A stretch of 64,000 nt of DNA from Polytrichum commune (lineage: Eukaryota; Streptophyta; Polytrichopsida; Polytrichales; Polytrichaceae). The notes below the pieces were generated by a model. That model saw only the letters and a list, made by a program, of their open reading frames with translations, had not been told where the DNA came from and did not search any database. Shown one piece after another: positions 47,470 to 60,084 of the stretch. The stretch spans positions 35,958,001-36,022,000 of the forward strand of contig OX485806.1 of NCBI GenBank assembly GCA_950295325.1, given 5' to 3'. Position 1 is the first letter of the stretch, and every line of letters begins with the position of its first letter. The position numbers and the translations under genes are program-made.

Positions 47470-49170
47470 GAGTAATGTTATGAATATGCGTGATTTGCAA
47501 TTGCTGACTAGAGAAAAGAATTCTCAGTCCGATCTAACAGCTAGACACGTCTGTGGAGGTGGAAGTGCCCAACATGTCTTATTATATGCACCTACCACCT
47601 ACAACAATTTCCTAGATTTGTGGATGGTGCACTTTCTTGTCCACACTACATAGCAATGCGGGCTCTGGCTTTACATGAATGTAGGTGCCTATCTCTCAGG
47701 CCACAGCACCTGGACATTATTGACATAAGTTAAGAGTCAATACCATCCTAGCTAGCCTATAGATTTTGTACAGTTTTAAATTTGGAGTGGAGAAAGTTAT
47801 CTGCAATTTCACATGTGAATTGCAATGGCCATCTGACGACGTGTCAAAAGGTTAACCTACCCACAATTCCTTGGGTATGATACATAGTAGGAATTTTAAG
47901 CCGTGCAAAACTGCCATCTTGAATGGGAGTTGACATCAGATGTTCACTCCCAATTAAGGATCGAACTTGAAACCAAGCTCCTAGAATATAGGCACATGTT
48001 GTAATGCTTTTTACCTTTGGCTTATAGTCCACCCATACTTACCGGTGCAGGCCACCAGTGAATGATGAGTACCAGCATTGGTTGCAACCAGCGGCTCTCC
48101 CTAGCTAATTAAACCACCTGTAAAAGTGACTCCTACTCGTAGGAACCATTCACTGGTAACCAGCAGCAGTAAGTGTGGATGTAACTATATTTCGAAACTA
48201 GCAATTTTGCACATGTGTTGTCCACATGAGATTGCTCAACAAGTACGTCTAGAAAAGTTGTGGCCACTAATTGTGCGTCTATACCAATTCAGATTGTGCC
48301 TAGGGTTGTCAGATTATGACTAGGGTTGTCCAGTGGCGGGAAATTCAGTGTAATATCACTGTACGTCCGCAAGTTACAACACAGATACATGGTGATCCTC
48401 ATGCAATGTTTCAAGATCTTCAAACGAATCTCGTCAAGAACTACGGATTAAGGATCAACAGGGCTTCTTCCTGGATTTTTCAAGACAGAATAGTAATCCA
48501 GGTCCATACACATCACTAACTATGTACGTGATTGGCAAAATGTTGTGCTGGCAAACCTCTCTAGTTGCAGAAGCCTACATCTGAAAGAGCACCCTATCGC
48601 AGGGAGGACAACACAAGACCACTTCACAAGATAGGTGGCATTCATTTACACAAATCTAGTCAGCTGATTACGGATTATTAATTTACATAGACCTAGTCAG
48701 CTGACGATGTTCTGCATCGAAGGCTATTCGAATGCACAGGATACACATTGATAAGCATAAAATTTCCAGCGCAGCCGGAGAGGAAGGGAATTGTGAGAAG
48801 CATGTTTCCATTTGAAGAAAATATGGTACACAGCGGTGGGAGCATGTACTAGTACAGTTTCATCCCACACTTTGTACATACGCAAATTGAGAAACTACAA
48901 ACAGAAGGTTCCTGACAACAATCCATCCACACCTAGTATCTTTCTCTCTTATATCTTTCTCTCTACCTTCTTGTCTTCACAAGTGTACATACAAACATCA
49001 CAACGCAATATGAAATTTGCAAAGCCTAGTGTACGTGACCGGATGATGACTCTAATGCTGCTCCTGCTCGATCGTGAGGACAATACCTATTCTAGCCAGC
49101 TCCAACCAAAACTAATAACCTAGAGAAAACATGGACTTGATCATGGTCTTAAGTTCAGCTGAATTCGCTA
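47470..49170. other. Spacer downstream of AWPM-19 copy 6
   Basis: No gene recognised; it includes the 3' UTR of the minus-strand copy 6 at its right end. Only short open frames without known motifs. Confidence 0.4.
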
Positions 49171-49172
49171 GA

Positions 49173-50862
49173 TTAGACAGCGTTGGCAGCAGGTGTTCCG
49201 TAGGTGGTGGCGCCGCTCTTGGTGGCCGTCCTGTTGTGGTTGTAACCGTCGTCACTTCCACCGAAGAAACCTGCCTGCAAGGAGAGCAAATAAAGGAGCT
49301 CGAAGAAGGCCAGGATGATGATGAAAGCTTCCAAGGCTTTCTGCATTGCCAAAACAAGAGAAGATTAGTCACCAGAAACTGCTGTACATTAGCGAAGACA
49401 AAGTGCAGGTCACATTTAGCTGAGTAACATGTAAAGTTCCAGTAACATATGCATCTATGTGTCAGTAGAAAACCTTACATGTTACCTTTGATACATGTTA
49501 ACAGTTACATGAGATGCATGTAAAGGTTTTCTACGTTGCTAAGACAATGAGAAAAGTGAGAACCAGAAGCTGCTGTATTTTGGCACAAGTGCAGGTCACT
49601 TTCAGCAACTCATGTTACATGTACGTTTCCATGTAAATGGAACTAAGTTACAAGTTACAGCAACATAAAATACATCTTAGAAATGGATAGGCAAGGCATT
49701 TTAGACTATGGCAAATGATCAAATGAAACCAGAAGATGGAGGTTGATGATGTTCTTACAAGTCTCCTTTGGCGGTTCATGCCTCCGGTGTGGATCTCCTT
49801 GCAGGCAACGCCCATGGCGAGAAGGGTAAGGAGCCATGCCATCAACGAAACCGCGGCAGCTGCGGAGAGGCTGTCCCCGCGCCACACTCGCACGTGGTTG
49901 GTCCCGGCGAACACCGAGGCCAAGCCTACCATGCACGCAATCAGAGCCAATGGCAAGAAAGTTGGAGTGATTTTGTTCCCTGCACCCCATGAGTAGCAAC
50001 AATTACATCAGTACTCAAGCTACCTCACCCTATATATAAACATTCCTTAATGTTCCGAGAGCAGCCGTATAGGCCGTTTTACCGTCCTTGCAGGACTTCT
50101 GTAGACAACTAAGTACCGACACTTTTGATGAGGCTCAGACAGTTTTGCCTACACTTTTGAAGTGTCGGACCTTTGAAATCCATTTTCTCAGAAATAAGTG
50201 TATCCAGTAGCTGAAGGGGCAGCTACGCTTTTCACTCACATGACCAGCTTAGAATTATGTCACTGATGTATGTGAGGAACTGTTTCAACCCTTCACATCG
50301 AAGATATTGTAAAGAACAGTGTATTCAACTATACAGCACCACCAAGCACTACAAATGCAACGAAACGGAGACGCCTCAACACAACATTGCAACTACACTA
50401 CTAGTCACCAATTACGCTAGAAGAAGTTGAAACAACCGTACAACCGGGGGAGGGGGAGGGGGGCAACCATGACCTTCAAGCACCAAAACTGTGTCTCCCA
50501 CACCCACAAATTAAACAACTTGCTGAATCTCTTGCTACCTAGCCGCAGCAGGGAAAACCCCGGCCAAAGGGTCACATGAGTACTGATCAAACTGTACAGA
50601 ACCACCAGCAATAACTCTAACCCAGTTTTGATTAATTCCCCACAAGCTCCCGGGAACACACCAACATACAAAAACACCCCAAACAAGCATGTCTCCTGAG
50701 AGTCTAGCCCATCCACTCACCAACGGGGCCTTCCCCGAGGCCGGTGGTGGCGTCCAAGTTGCGGTTGAGTGCCCATCCGGCCAGGCAGGCCGAGATGAGG
50801 TACAGGAAGAAGTTGAGCACCAGCAAGGGCGCCGACAAGCTGCGTCCAATCCCAAACGCCAT
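49173..50862 (-). CDS. AWPM-19-like plasma-membrane protein, copy 6 (176 aa, 3 exons)
   Basis: Exons 50862-50721, 49979-49759, 49340-49173, with the same two intron positions and phases as copies 1-3. Starts MAFGIGRSLSAPLLVLNFFL; keeps CLAGWALNRNLD, ACMVGLASVFAGTNHVRVWR, the third helix and ALEAFIIILAFFELLYLLSL. The C-terminal tail is short (SDDGYNHNRTATKSG..TYGTPAANAV) and has no histidine cluster, unlike copies 1-5. Coding exons are GC-rich with C/G at third positions. On family grounds this shorter form is closer to usual AWPM-19 length. It points the opposite way to the array, so it may be the older paralogue or an inverted translocated copy. Function by family: ABA-linked plasma-membrane protein. 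Confidence 0.9.
49346..49635 (+). repeat. Direct and inverted repeats filling intron 2 of copy 6
   Basis: A block starting TTGCCAAAACAAGAGAAGAT at 49346 recurs as TTGCTAAGACAATGAGAAAA at 49536 (period 190), sharing CCAGAA.CTGCTGTA and AAGTGCAGGTCAC. Between them 49464-49481 and 49517-49534 are inverted (AGTAGAAAACC / GGTTTTCTAC). Confidence 0.6.
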
Positions 50863-51240
50863 CGCTCCGTGTACAGGGAGGCAGGAATCAGTTGGGCGAG
50901 CGATGAAGAGCAACAGCAGAAGCAAAATAGAAACAGGCGGAGGCTGGCGGAATGGCGATGGCGGCGATGGTGGAGGGAGGGGGGAGGGGTGGATGGACAG
51001 AAGGTGTGGAGAAGAGTGCGCGGAGTAGAGTGGATGGAAGGGAAGACTGCAGCAGTGGCGTTATAAGGAGCGGGGGTGTGGGGGGCGGGGAACGTCCTGC
51101 GCCTTCAACGGTCACGCCCGACGTTCCCAACGGTTACTTCGCTCTTGTCCTCTCCTCGCTGCAGCATCATTTGGGGCTCGCCGCTGCAAGGGTTTCCTAT
51201 GTCCGCCCGCCATCATCATGGGGGGAGCTAGCTTAAGCCT
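50863..51240 (-). promoter_or_regulatory. GC-rich promoter and pyrimidine-rich leader of AWPM-19 copy 6
   Basis: On the minus strand, CTTATAAC (51059-51066) is a TATA-like box about 200 bp upstream of the ATG. It is followed by a C/T-rich leader (CCCTCCCCCCTCCCTCCACC). Upstream are CCGTTG/ACCGTTG (MYB-type) and GGAACGTC, GGACGTTC (ACGT cores). This differs completely from the AT-rich promoters of copies 1-3. Regulatory roles are inferred from motif cores only. Confidence 0.5.
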
Positions 51241-51284
51241 AATCCACTTCGAAGAACCCTCCCAAAGTATGTTGATGCTTCACC

Positions 51285-51640
51285 TATGTAAGGTATGTGG
51301 GTGTTATTTGGTTTGTTTTCCATGTTCTCCAAACTTCTAACCATTAGATTTCCACAACAAAACTTATGTTGCGTCAACGAATCTACGATGAAACATATGC
51401 AAAACAAACATATTGAAAATTGGATTTCCCTTGACTTAGTTACGGTTATTGGAAGTGCATGTTAGTTGATTTTTCAGTTGAATGCGAAGGTCCTCCCGAT
51501 TGTGTTCACTATTGATTGTAGAGGAGTTGTTAATATTTGAAGACGAAGTCCAATCTCTTTGGAACATGTGTGTTTATGATGTTTGCTCTTTGATCCTCAT
51601 TCAACCATGTACCAATCACATCTAGGGGTCCAATTAAGAA
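51285..51640 (-). repeat. Dispersed repeat family R1, reverse copy
   Basis: Starts TAAGGTATGTGGGTGTTATTTGG (one R1 end, also at 33568) and, in reverse, ends with TTAATTGGACCCCTAG. Mirrors the forward copy at 55955-56300. Confidence 0.55.
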
Positions 51641-52134
51641 AATGAGTCACTTAAGGCCCCTCTACCTTATGAACCTAACATTACTACGAGGTGGGGTTTT
51701 TTTTTTTTCTAATATTAAGTACGACCTCCATGTTCTATTTGTGTTTGAGTTGTATCAATCGTTGATATCTCTCTACTTCAATAGGATTGAGTCACGTGCG
51801 TCAAGAGCTTGCATGTCAAAACTTGGATTCAAATTGAGAGCTCTACAATGTTAAGGATCTTATCATTGTATTCCCAAATCACTCTCTCCGAATGTTGGGC
51901 CCACGTAGTAGCTCAACATGCTAGTGTATAATGTTATGTGCCGCACCAAAATAACCTCATGTGAGGGTACTCTATTTGTATTTATATTCGTGGGGAGAAT
52001 CACAATGTACCTATGAATCAAAGAAGAGTAGCAATTTAGTCATGATCCCAAGTTAAGGAGCCATTAAGGTTGGCAACAAAGAGGGGTGGGGGTGGGGAGT
52101 GGAGAGCAATTTCTATTGGTGATGATTGAAGTCA

Positions 52135-52330
52135 TCTTCAAGAGTTGCCTTGTGTAGTGCACCTCTAGGCTCATCAAATTTTGTATTACGGATCTTATGA
52201 GTCATCCATGCAAAAATGGTGTCGGTCCAAACCCTACAACTAATTAGGTCATCAATCATACCTTCATTGGACAAGGCCTTCCTATTTTTAGCATACCAAG
52301 TGTACCAAAGGGTGGTACCTCTAAGAAAAA
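52135..52330 (-). pseudogene. LINE-like reverse-transcriptase C-terminal remnant
   Basis: Minus-strand frame reads GTTLWYTWYAKNRKALSNEG, then DDLISCRVWTDTIFAWMTHK, ending at a stop near 52130. A TAG lies a few codons upstream. The W..W..RN pattern is common after the zf-RVT region of plant non-LTR elements. Assignment by pattern only. Confidence 0.35.
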
Positions 52331-52512
52331 TTGGGAAATTCTATTGATAAGAGTGCACAATACATCTCAAGGGACAAGCTAGAAGCCATTTGTCATTCAC
52401 TGAAGGCTTACCCATAGAAAGCCTCCAGAGATAGAGAACAATTATCCACATAATGCGAAAAACACAAGCACAACCAAGGTAGACCACCCATCACACCAAC
52501 ACATGCTCACTA

Positions 52513-52609
52513 ATACCATGCCCACACTATGCCCGGTGAAAGGCCCACACCCAGTGGGAGTCCTCCCACTGCCCATGACTAGCAATCGACCCTAGCGTGG
52601 GCATGGTAT
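52513..52609. repeat. Nested hairpins (about 97 bp)
   Basis: Outer arms 52513-52530 and 52592-52609 (ATACCATGCCCAC / GTGGGCATGGTAT). Inside, CAGTGGGAG-TC-CTCCCACTG at 52552-52571 is a perfect 9-bp stem with a 2-nt loop. Possibly a miniature foldback element. Confidence 0.65.
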
Positions 52610-52677
52610 AAACAAGACTAAGGGACAAAAAAACAATAGAGTCAAGAAAGTACCCATGTCACAAGGCTGAAAACCTC

Positions 52678-52971
52678 ACTATACTAAATAGGATATTTAG
52701 TGTTTGACACACTAAATATCAATAACCCTATGAAAGTAAGTAACATCAAATGTAAACTCAAACACTAAATATCAACTATGGTACTATGTGGAAGTTACAT
52801 GTTTGAATTTAGTGTTAGTAAGGATATGAAAAAGAATAATATAGTAAGGGAGGAGGCAGTAGAAAAGGTAACAACACATTTATGTCTAACACTAATTGTC
52901 AAAGAATTAAAAATGAATGTTGAGCAGTGTAGGGTGGTAACAATGCTAAATATGATCCTATTTAGTGTAGT
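52678..52971. mobile_element. MITE related to R2, 294 bp
   Basis: TIRs: left ACTATACTAAATAGGATATT, right reverse complement ACTACACTAAATAGGATCAT. The start motif is shared with R2, but the interior differs. The small open frames inside are not recognisable. Confidence 0.6.
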
Positions 52972-54233
52972 ACCCAAAACCTAATGAAGCCAAAAGCACA
53001 AACAAAAGCCATTAAATGATCAGGGAAGAGCACCTTCATTGAGGTGAGCGAAGGACGTAGTGTGCATCTTCCCGGGATGACAGAAGATCCCATGAGAGCC
53101 CGAGTCTTTTTGAAGAGCTCCAAATAACAGCCTTGAGCGATATTTTCTTGCCATTGGCAAAATACTGTAATATATAACCCTTGTCCACATTGTTGTGGGC
53201 CAAGAATAAGCGGTGAATTGTACCTTAATCGTTTCTTGACAAACTTCATGGTGTACATGATGATGTAAAATATGGTATGTCCAAGGCATTTGAGTTCCCC
53301 ACTTGTGTGCCGGGCTCATCAACCTCCCGCCATAGTGGACCCAACAATAGTATGGGGATAGTACACCCACAATATTATACCTATCAAGGGTTTCGGTAGC
53401 TTAATCACCAACCAACTTGGCTTTGAAAATGACAATTGCCATCCAAATATGGTTGAAGTTCCCCCATGGAAGTATGTAGCGTTTGTTCTTGTGAACGAAA
53501 CATCTACATTGTTCTAATATTGCAATTAAATTGCCTCTTTATCTATGCAAACTACCTTGGATGAAAACCATTACAAAATCTTATAACTTCCATTTATTCA
53601 ATCGCACAACAACAATGAAAAAGTTATTGTATTTTGTTATTGTTGTCATAAATACTCAATATAGTGTGGATTGTCAATATATTAGCATGGGGCAGCTTAA
53701 TTGCATATATTAGTGTCCTAGAAACTAAATAATGCTAGGAGGGGTCTACCCCTGATGTGAGGTGGGGATATCTTTTTCATTTTCCCAGTGGCCCTTGCTC
53801 ATTCGACTGAGATTCAACCATGTAAACCATGCGAAGGAAGCACCACTTGCAAGTGAACTCAAGCCAACATGTGTGTGGGCAGATGCCCACAACAATTAGG
53901 AATGAATGCTTGAGAAATGAGGTGTAGTTTTGTGCATATATAAGAGAGCAACCAACTTCAAGAGAAGTTTTCGTCTTCACGAATCAAACTAAGGTAGTAG
54001 GGTTTAGGGTGAAGAAAAGGTGCTAGAATGAATTTGACCCTCTATATACTAATTAGGGGTCTCTATTTTTTTTTATTAAACTGTTAATTTTTTGAAAATT
54101 AGAAATCACCGGACTTTGCATAGGAATCAACAATTTCACATTCCCCAATGGTAGGGGTTGTGAACATGTACTCACTCTAACCTTCGGGAGGGCCTTCATC
54201 ACCAATTTAGCTCTCAAAGAACCTTCACTTTCA

Positions 54234-54610
54234 CTACACTAAATAATGTGTTATAGTGTCATATGGTATTTTATGTAGTTGTGGTAGCTTTTCCGATGAC
54301 ACTCTACAAATAAGTTTCCAAAGTATTCTCAACCCAGCTTACTTTTTGGTTCGTCCACTACCCAACATATTAGGCATCCTAATATTTATGTAATGAAATA
54401 TTGTCATGGATGATTGAAATTTGGATGTAAAAATCCACTTAGAAAGTGACAGTATTTGCAACATTGTAAATCTATAATGCCCAGCTTTTTCACAAGGAAT
54501 CACAAATAATGTAAGGTTTACATTTAATGTTTGTGACACTACATGGGCGGTTTATAATTAGCATTGAGCAAGACCAATAGAACCAGTGACACTGAACACA
54601 ATATTTAGTC
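54234..54610 (-). mobile_element. MITE family R2, best-preserved copy, 377 bp
   Basis: Starts CTACACTAAATAATGTGTTA and, in reverse, starts GACTAAATATTGTGTTCAGT. The internal order is the mirror of 7159-7538, with CATGGATGATTGAAATTTGG, CACAAGGAAT and GGCGGTTTATAATTAGCATTGAGCAAG. It gives the unbroken reference for the R2 copy split at 12401. Confidence 0.7.
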
Positions 54611-55954
54611 ATTTCTCAATCACATGATATCAGAATTTCATGAATTCAACTGCATTAACCACCTTATGTTGTTATTTATTTGTTATTATATATTTTTTAA
54701 ATTCATTCCATAAATAAAATTCAAAACATGTTCAGGCTGTCTCCGAAAGTGCTCAACGAGTCTGTTAACTTACCCGTGCTTCTAAGTTACCTGAGCAGAA
54801 TGCCGGTTGCTTGAGAGGGGGAACTTAATTAGGGAGTGCAGATTCTGTGATGGGGTTTAATTAAGAGCCTGCATTAGGACCCCCACTTTTGGGCTAATCA
54901 GGTACGGATCATCAATGCTTATCCCCTTCACTCACAATTAATGAACGAGGATTTATATAAGTTACATACCTCTGCCAAAGTTCAATGCCATGGCCCAACC
55001 CTGCTATATTAATGAGGACCAGCTACACTTTTTATCCCATCTAGCGAGGGTGGGCTAATAATGTGTGTGGGAAATTAGTGAAGGTGATACTAATTAAGCT
55101 ATGAAAGTGAATATGTAATTCTTTGCTACTAAGAAGACTCAAATAAACAAGATTCAAACAAATTGTTTCTTGTAATGGTCATGATAAACTCATATTATCA
55201 TAGAACTCTTGACACCACATTTCGTTTTTTTGCACATTTGTAGGGTTTGGACCCAGACCCAACTCCCATGAGCAAGACCAGTTTGGGTCATTTTCAAGAC
55301 CGATTTACATCAACAATCACTTACAAATGGACGTCACTTGAAGAGCGAGTTGTTAACACCGCATGTGACCAGTTCTGGTTGGCTGCCAAACTTTGACATG
55401 TATCATAGACTACCCCTAGGTCTCTTCCCACATGGTAGAGCTAATAATAAGGACACAATGCCTGAAAATTTCATGACCTCACAATGTGCACTGACCTACA
55501 AGTGAGTAATATTATGTATGCCACTAAATCACACTTCCATTGCCTCCATCCATCCAATGTTGGCAAAGAATGATAACGAATCCACCAAATGATGCACCCT
55601 TAGATTAGTTTTTTAGGGACCGAGGAGCTCTCCTTCTCTCCGACAAGCGGATTGACGGCAAAGGGGACTTGTAACAAAAGCCATAATAACAAGCGCCCCC
55701 CCCCCCCCCCAAATACTTGTGGGGCAACTCATCATTGCCCGGTTGCCAAGTGGAGGCAGCCAAGTAGGGAATGGAATGATGGCCTTGTGGCGGAAGGCGG
55801 CGTCGGAGGGAAACGGAGCCGACCGGAAGGGGGTGGAGTGTAAGTGTAGCATTGTAAGTTAAGCGAGTCAATGATGTGTTTGAGCTTCGCCTTCCACTCG
55901 AAGCGTTCCTTCCTTGTTGTAAGGTACTACATATGCGGGTGTTCCTCGGCTACT

Positions 55955-56300
55955 CCTCTCAACCGGACACCTATATTTGATTGGTGTGTGGTTTGATGAG
56001 GATCCGAGAACCGACGCCATAAGAACGTGTGTTTAAAAGATATTGGACTATGTTTTCAGAAATCGTTAATCAATACACACTCAATTGGGAGGACGTATGA
56101 CCTATGAATTCAGTTCATAATGTGCACTTTCGATAGTCATAACTTAATCAAAGAAGGACTGATTTCCAATCCAATCTTCGTTGATGCTTCATCGTAGATT
56201 TGCAAGTGCAACACAAGATTTGTTGTGTAAATCTAATTTGTAGAAGTTGGACAACATGAAGAACAACCACATGGGACCCACATATCTTAGTACAATCAAT
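55955..56300 (+). repeat. Dispersed repeat family R1, forward copy, near full length
   Basis: Begins CAACCGGACACCTATATTTG and ends GGGACCCACATATCTTAG. Intermediate landmarks include GAACGTGTGTTTAAAAG, TTGGACTATGTTTTCAG and CACACTCAATTGGGAGGACG. Confidence 0.6.
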
Positions 56301-57305
56301 TTTGTAGTTAGTGTCACTTGCTATTTGGAGTTACACGATGCTATATCTTTTCACTATTGATGCTTTTTTTGTTTTGTTTTGTTTTTAACCAAGTAAAGAT
56401 GTTAATGCTCTATAATGTCCACACAACCAATTTGACCTTTGTTGGGAAATTATGAGATATATAGTGAAAAGTTATAGCACTGAGTAATTCCAAAAAGTAT
56501 GTGACACTAAATACAATATATTAGTGAAGTTAGTAGTAGTACACCTACTACGCGGACTTTCGTAGGAAGCAAGAATAGGGTTTGGTTTCATAACACCTAC
56601 CAAGGTGAATAGTAAAAACTTGCACCGTGTAATTTAGTTGTTTATTCATCCCAATTTTGAGTTTCCTAGATTGATTGCGCCAATGCTATAATCACTTAAC
56701 GAGTATGCAATATTTTACCAAGGAAAGTCATTTATGTTCTACAATGTCCATGGAGGTGGTTTGGCTACGTCTAGAAGGTGGTTTGGCCCCTTTCTTGGCC
56801 ACCAATGAAGCTATTTATGAGCATGAGATTGTTATCCCTCACTACTTCTGCCAATTTGATGGTGTTTTGAGCATGCATCTAGATGTAGCCTCTCCATTAA
56901 GTTGGCAAGGAAGTAAAAGGGATCTACTTTGGTGTAGGAAACATATACAGGCCTTCGATGAAATTCTCAAGCAAAATAATCATAATTACAACCTTTGATA
57001 TACCCATCTTGCTTCAGTGAATAATACTACCTCCAAATTACTGTCAATATCATGAAAATTATTTCATGATATACTCTATTTGGTCAAGCAGTTGCTCTTC
57101 TCGGCCTCCAGTACATTTGGTGCTCTCTCTTTGAGGCATATCATAAATTTGTTTCTTGAGTCTTCAAAATCGGGAACATCGTGCTTTACCTTTACACAAC
57201 ATGGACCGTCCACGTTGAATAGGGAAGAGGTTTTGGTGATTTGCGCATGGCATGCCTCAACCCTTGTTGCCCTTCCACTTGATACCTCCCTTGCAGCACA
57301 TGTCA

Positions 57306-57830
57306 TTTCCAAAGTTGGACCGGTATATAATGCATGGGTATCATTAATCAACATCGATAATGGTAATTCAAAAAACTTCTCCGTGGATATCAAGATTGTA
57401 ATACCAGTCAATATTTGGTGAAGGTCCGAGATGATCCTAAATTACCGGGTGATAGTGGCGAGGTACCCATATCCAATTCAATTCCCACTGTGAAATCTTC
57501 TCCCTACTTGATGGAAAAAAAATTAGCTAAGTAGGTAGGAAGCCAAGAGGACTCTTCAACATGGTACGGCCAACAAGCTCAAATTCATGTCGGATTACTT
57601 GACGTTGGTTATTTATTTATGATATTTGGTGAGGTGAGGTAATCTTTGTATGCAAGGATATTATTTGAGTCGACGTCATTCTCAATCATATTGGTACCAC
57701 GGCTATTGTACCTAGGTATGAAGGTTTATGCATGGTGTATAGGCCCAAATGGCATCCAACACATAAATATTGTCAAAAACTCATACCTTGTTGATATCAA
57801 AATACAATAAATACTTAATATAGATGCCCA
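57306..57830 (+). repeat. Dispersed repeat family R3, broken copy
   Basis: ATGCATGGGTATCATTAATC, ATCAAGATTGTAATACCAGTC, TATTATTTGAGTCGACG and ATGAAGGTTTATGCATGGTG match 61350-61690 in order, with extra sequence in between. Open frames at 56675-56998 and 57080-57421 nearby are not recognisable and the second runs into this repeat. Confidence 0.5.
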
Positions 57831-58499
57831 AATGGCATTAAAAGGACAATGCCAACCCAACACTAGTCAATCCTCTCAACAATGGCATCAAGCAATGCAA
57901 CATATCCAAGATGCCTTTGCCATGCAAGCAATGCTAGGTTACAAGTTGCACATGTGGCAACAAGCCTTAGCCACATGCATTACTTTCTACACTTCAAATG
58001 TTGTTCATGAACCTAAGATAGAAATGCAATTCCATTGGTGATCCCTGGGGGTGAAAACTATTTGTAGCACTCATAGGAGTCACCATTTTAGAACATAGTT
58101 TGGAGCTCCTAAACCATCTCTAAGTACTATTTGAGAGCTATTTGAGAGCTACTTCCTCATTATAAACAATTTTAAGACTAGGGATTCTAACAACTCTCAT
58201 AAATTCTCTTAGAAGTGAATTTCAACAACTAGGGGGGGGGGGTCTGAATGGTAACCTCTATAGTTTTAAAAATAAATTCCTTCTAAATAGTATGAAAAAT
58301 GACACTGGAAAGTGGAAACCTTTTTTTTACTTAGACACGAATTGTATCAAGAATTCCTCTCAATGCCCTCTTTCCAAGCATATTTCTCCTATCTGTGAAA
58401 AAAAACCATCAATTTATTAGAAATATAAGAAGTAATTTGAAACAACTGTTCAAAAAGGGCAAGTTGCCACCCCAAGCAGTGATCCAATTCCAACAACTA

Positions 58500-59340
58500 T
58501 TTTCTACCCTAAAATAAAGACAACTACGGAGTGTACTTCATAATGAAAACCGATCATATTGTTCTGAGATTCAAACCGTGCAGCTGGGAGGGCTCTGTAA
58601 CCACCGGTAGCTCTCAAGAAAACCTTCACTGTCATGAATCGTATCTCACTCAAACAATGTCCAGATTTCGTGAACTCAATTCCAGTTGCACTCACCACCT
58701 TGCACAGATCCTAGAGGTTTGGAATTTCCCCTGAGATTTTTGAATCACGGTAAGAGTCTCGACAATCGGGACATGCTTCCACCTTACTCATCAGCGGAGT
58801 GGGAGTACTGTTTGAATTCTGTGCCTCTGGATGCCTGGTGTCAGCCCCAAATTCTCGCTGGCCTGATCCTCCGATCTCATCACGCGGGGACTCGGCCAGC
58901 TGCCAGGGAAATTTAACATAAATTTGGAACCCGCATTTTCGTGCTCCTGACTCATCACGAGTCAGGCCATCCTCTCTCTGAGCCGCTGTCAGTCCGCTGC
59001 GGAGCTTCAGAAAGCCACAGGTCGAATTAATCATCTGGCCGATCTGTGTCACTTGAGAGAAAAACAAAGTCAAATCAAAAGGAGGCCCAAGTTTTTGGCA
59101 CACTCGGCGCAGATCTGGAGTCAGAGCTGTGTCTGTGCCTGCTGGGTACGGATTGTCGATCGGGCCAACTCCCACACGAGCCCCAGAATGCGTAACGTCT
59201 GTGGGCCTAAAATGGACGCTTCATGCCAACTCCACATATTAGCCTCTAACTTCGCAATCAACCCAGTTCTGCTCGATGAATGATTTCTTCCACCTAACTC
59301 ATTCACTCGCGATCGAATAACTGCAAACATCAAGCCAACA
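58500..59340. other. GC-richer island with an unrecognised minus-strand frame
   Basis: Base composition rises against the AT-rich surroundings. A minus-strand open frame at 59175-58711 (154 codons) reads RRVCQKLGPPFDLTLFF, then INSTCGFLKLRSGL and FQIYVKFPWQLAESPRDEIG; another minus frame lies at 59333-59121. No splice-supported continuation or domain was recognised. It may be a fragment of a former gene or part of an unrecognised element. Confidence 0.3.
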
Positions 59341-60084
59341 TGGATATCGTCCCATAAAACGCATGACCCGTGTCATTTGGAGATCGTTAGAATGTGTTGA
59401 AAAAATGTCAAAGTGAGAAGTGGTCATGTTTTTGTTGTGTTGGGAATTCACGTGAGAGAGTGTTGACTCCCAATCAAGATTTGATGTTTCAATGCAAATT
59501 TTGCATGAACATCAAAGATGGTTATTTTCTTGAAAGTGAGTTTATTTTGGTGTTCATGTGAAGATGGTGTTTGTGCTCATATCGGCCGTTCGATTTAACA
59601 ATTGGGCACCATGTAATTCTTTAAGTTTTTTTAAATTTTTTTTAGATATGTGGTTAGAAATATGGGACATTTTACATACTCCAAATGCAGGTTGGCTAGC
59701 CTGTTGTGGTTTGCAAACCTTGGCTTGAGAACCAGTGAAGGTGCTCAACTATTGAGTTGTCTCATCTAGTGTTTCACACAACCATTCCACATCTAGTATT
59801 TCCATGTGAATTTGGTTGGTGAAAGGTCTATTTTGGGGGATAAAACAAGGCACTTTCTTGTGCATCACTTCCTTTGGTTGCTATAATCTTAAAATCCAAT
59901 GGGTCATTCATGCCCAGTTTTTTCCCTCCAAATAGCCTATCTCCCATGTTTCAAGATCCTACGAATAAATCTCAATTTCACCTCAAAATTTGTCCATGAA
60001 AATTACGCAACCAACATCGAGTGAAATGCACTCAATACAAGCCTTGTATAGGCTTGGGAAAGTTAAGAGTTAACATATGTAGGT

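Noticed and set aside
52962-53370. Overlapping minus-strand frames of 98 and 116 codons
   Set aside because: No recognised motif and two competing frames; insufficient to call a gene.
55605-55871. Frames around a poly-C tract
   Set aside because: Low-complexity run (about 55696-55710) creates glycine/proline-rich nonsense; no supporting signal.
56675-57421. Two adjacent plus-strand frames (107 and 113 codons) as a possible gene
   Set aside because: No domain, flanked and partly made of R2- and R3-type repeat sequence, and no consistent splice junction between them.
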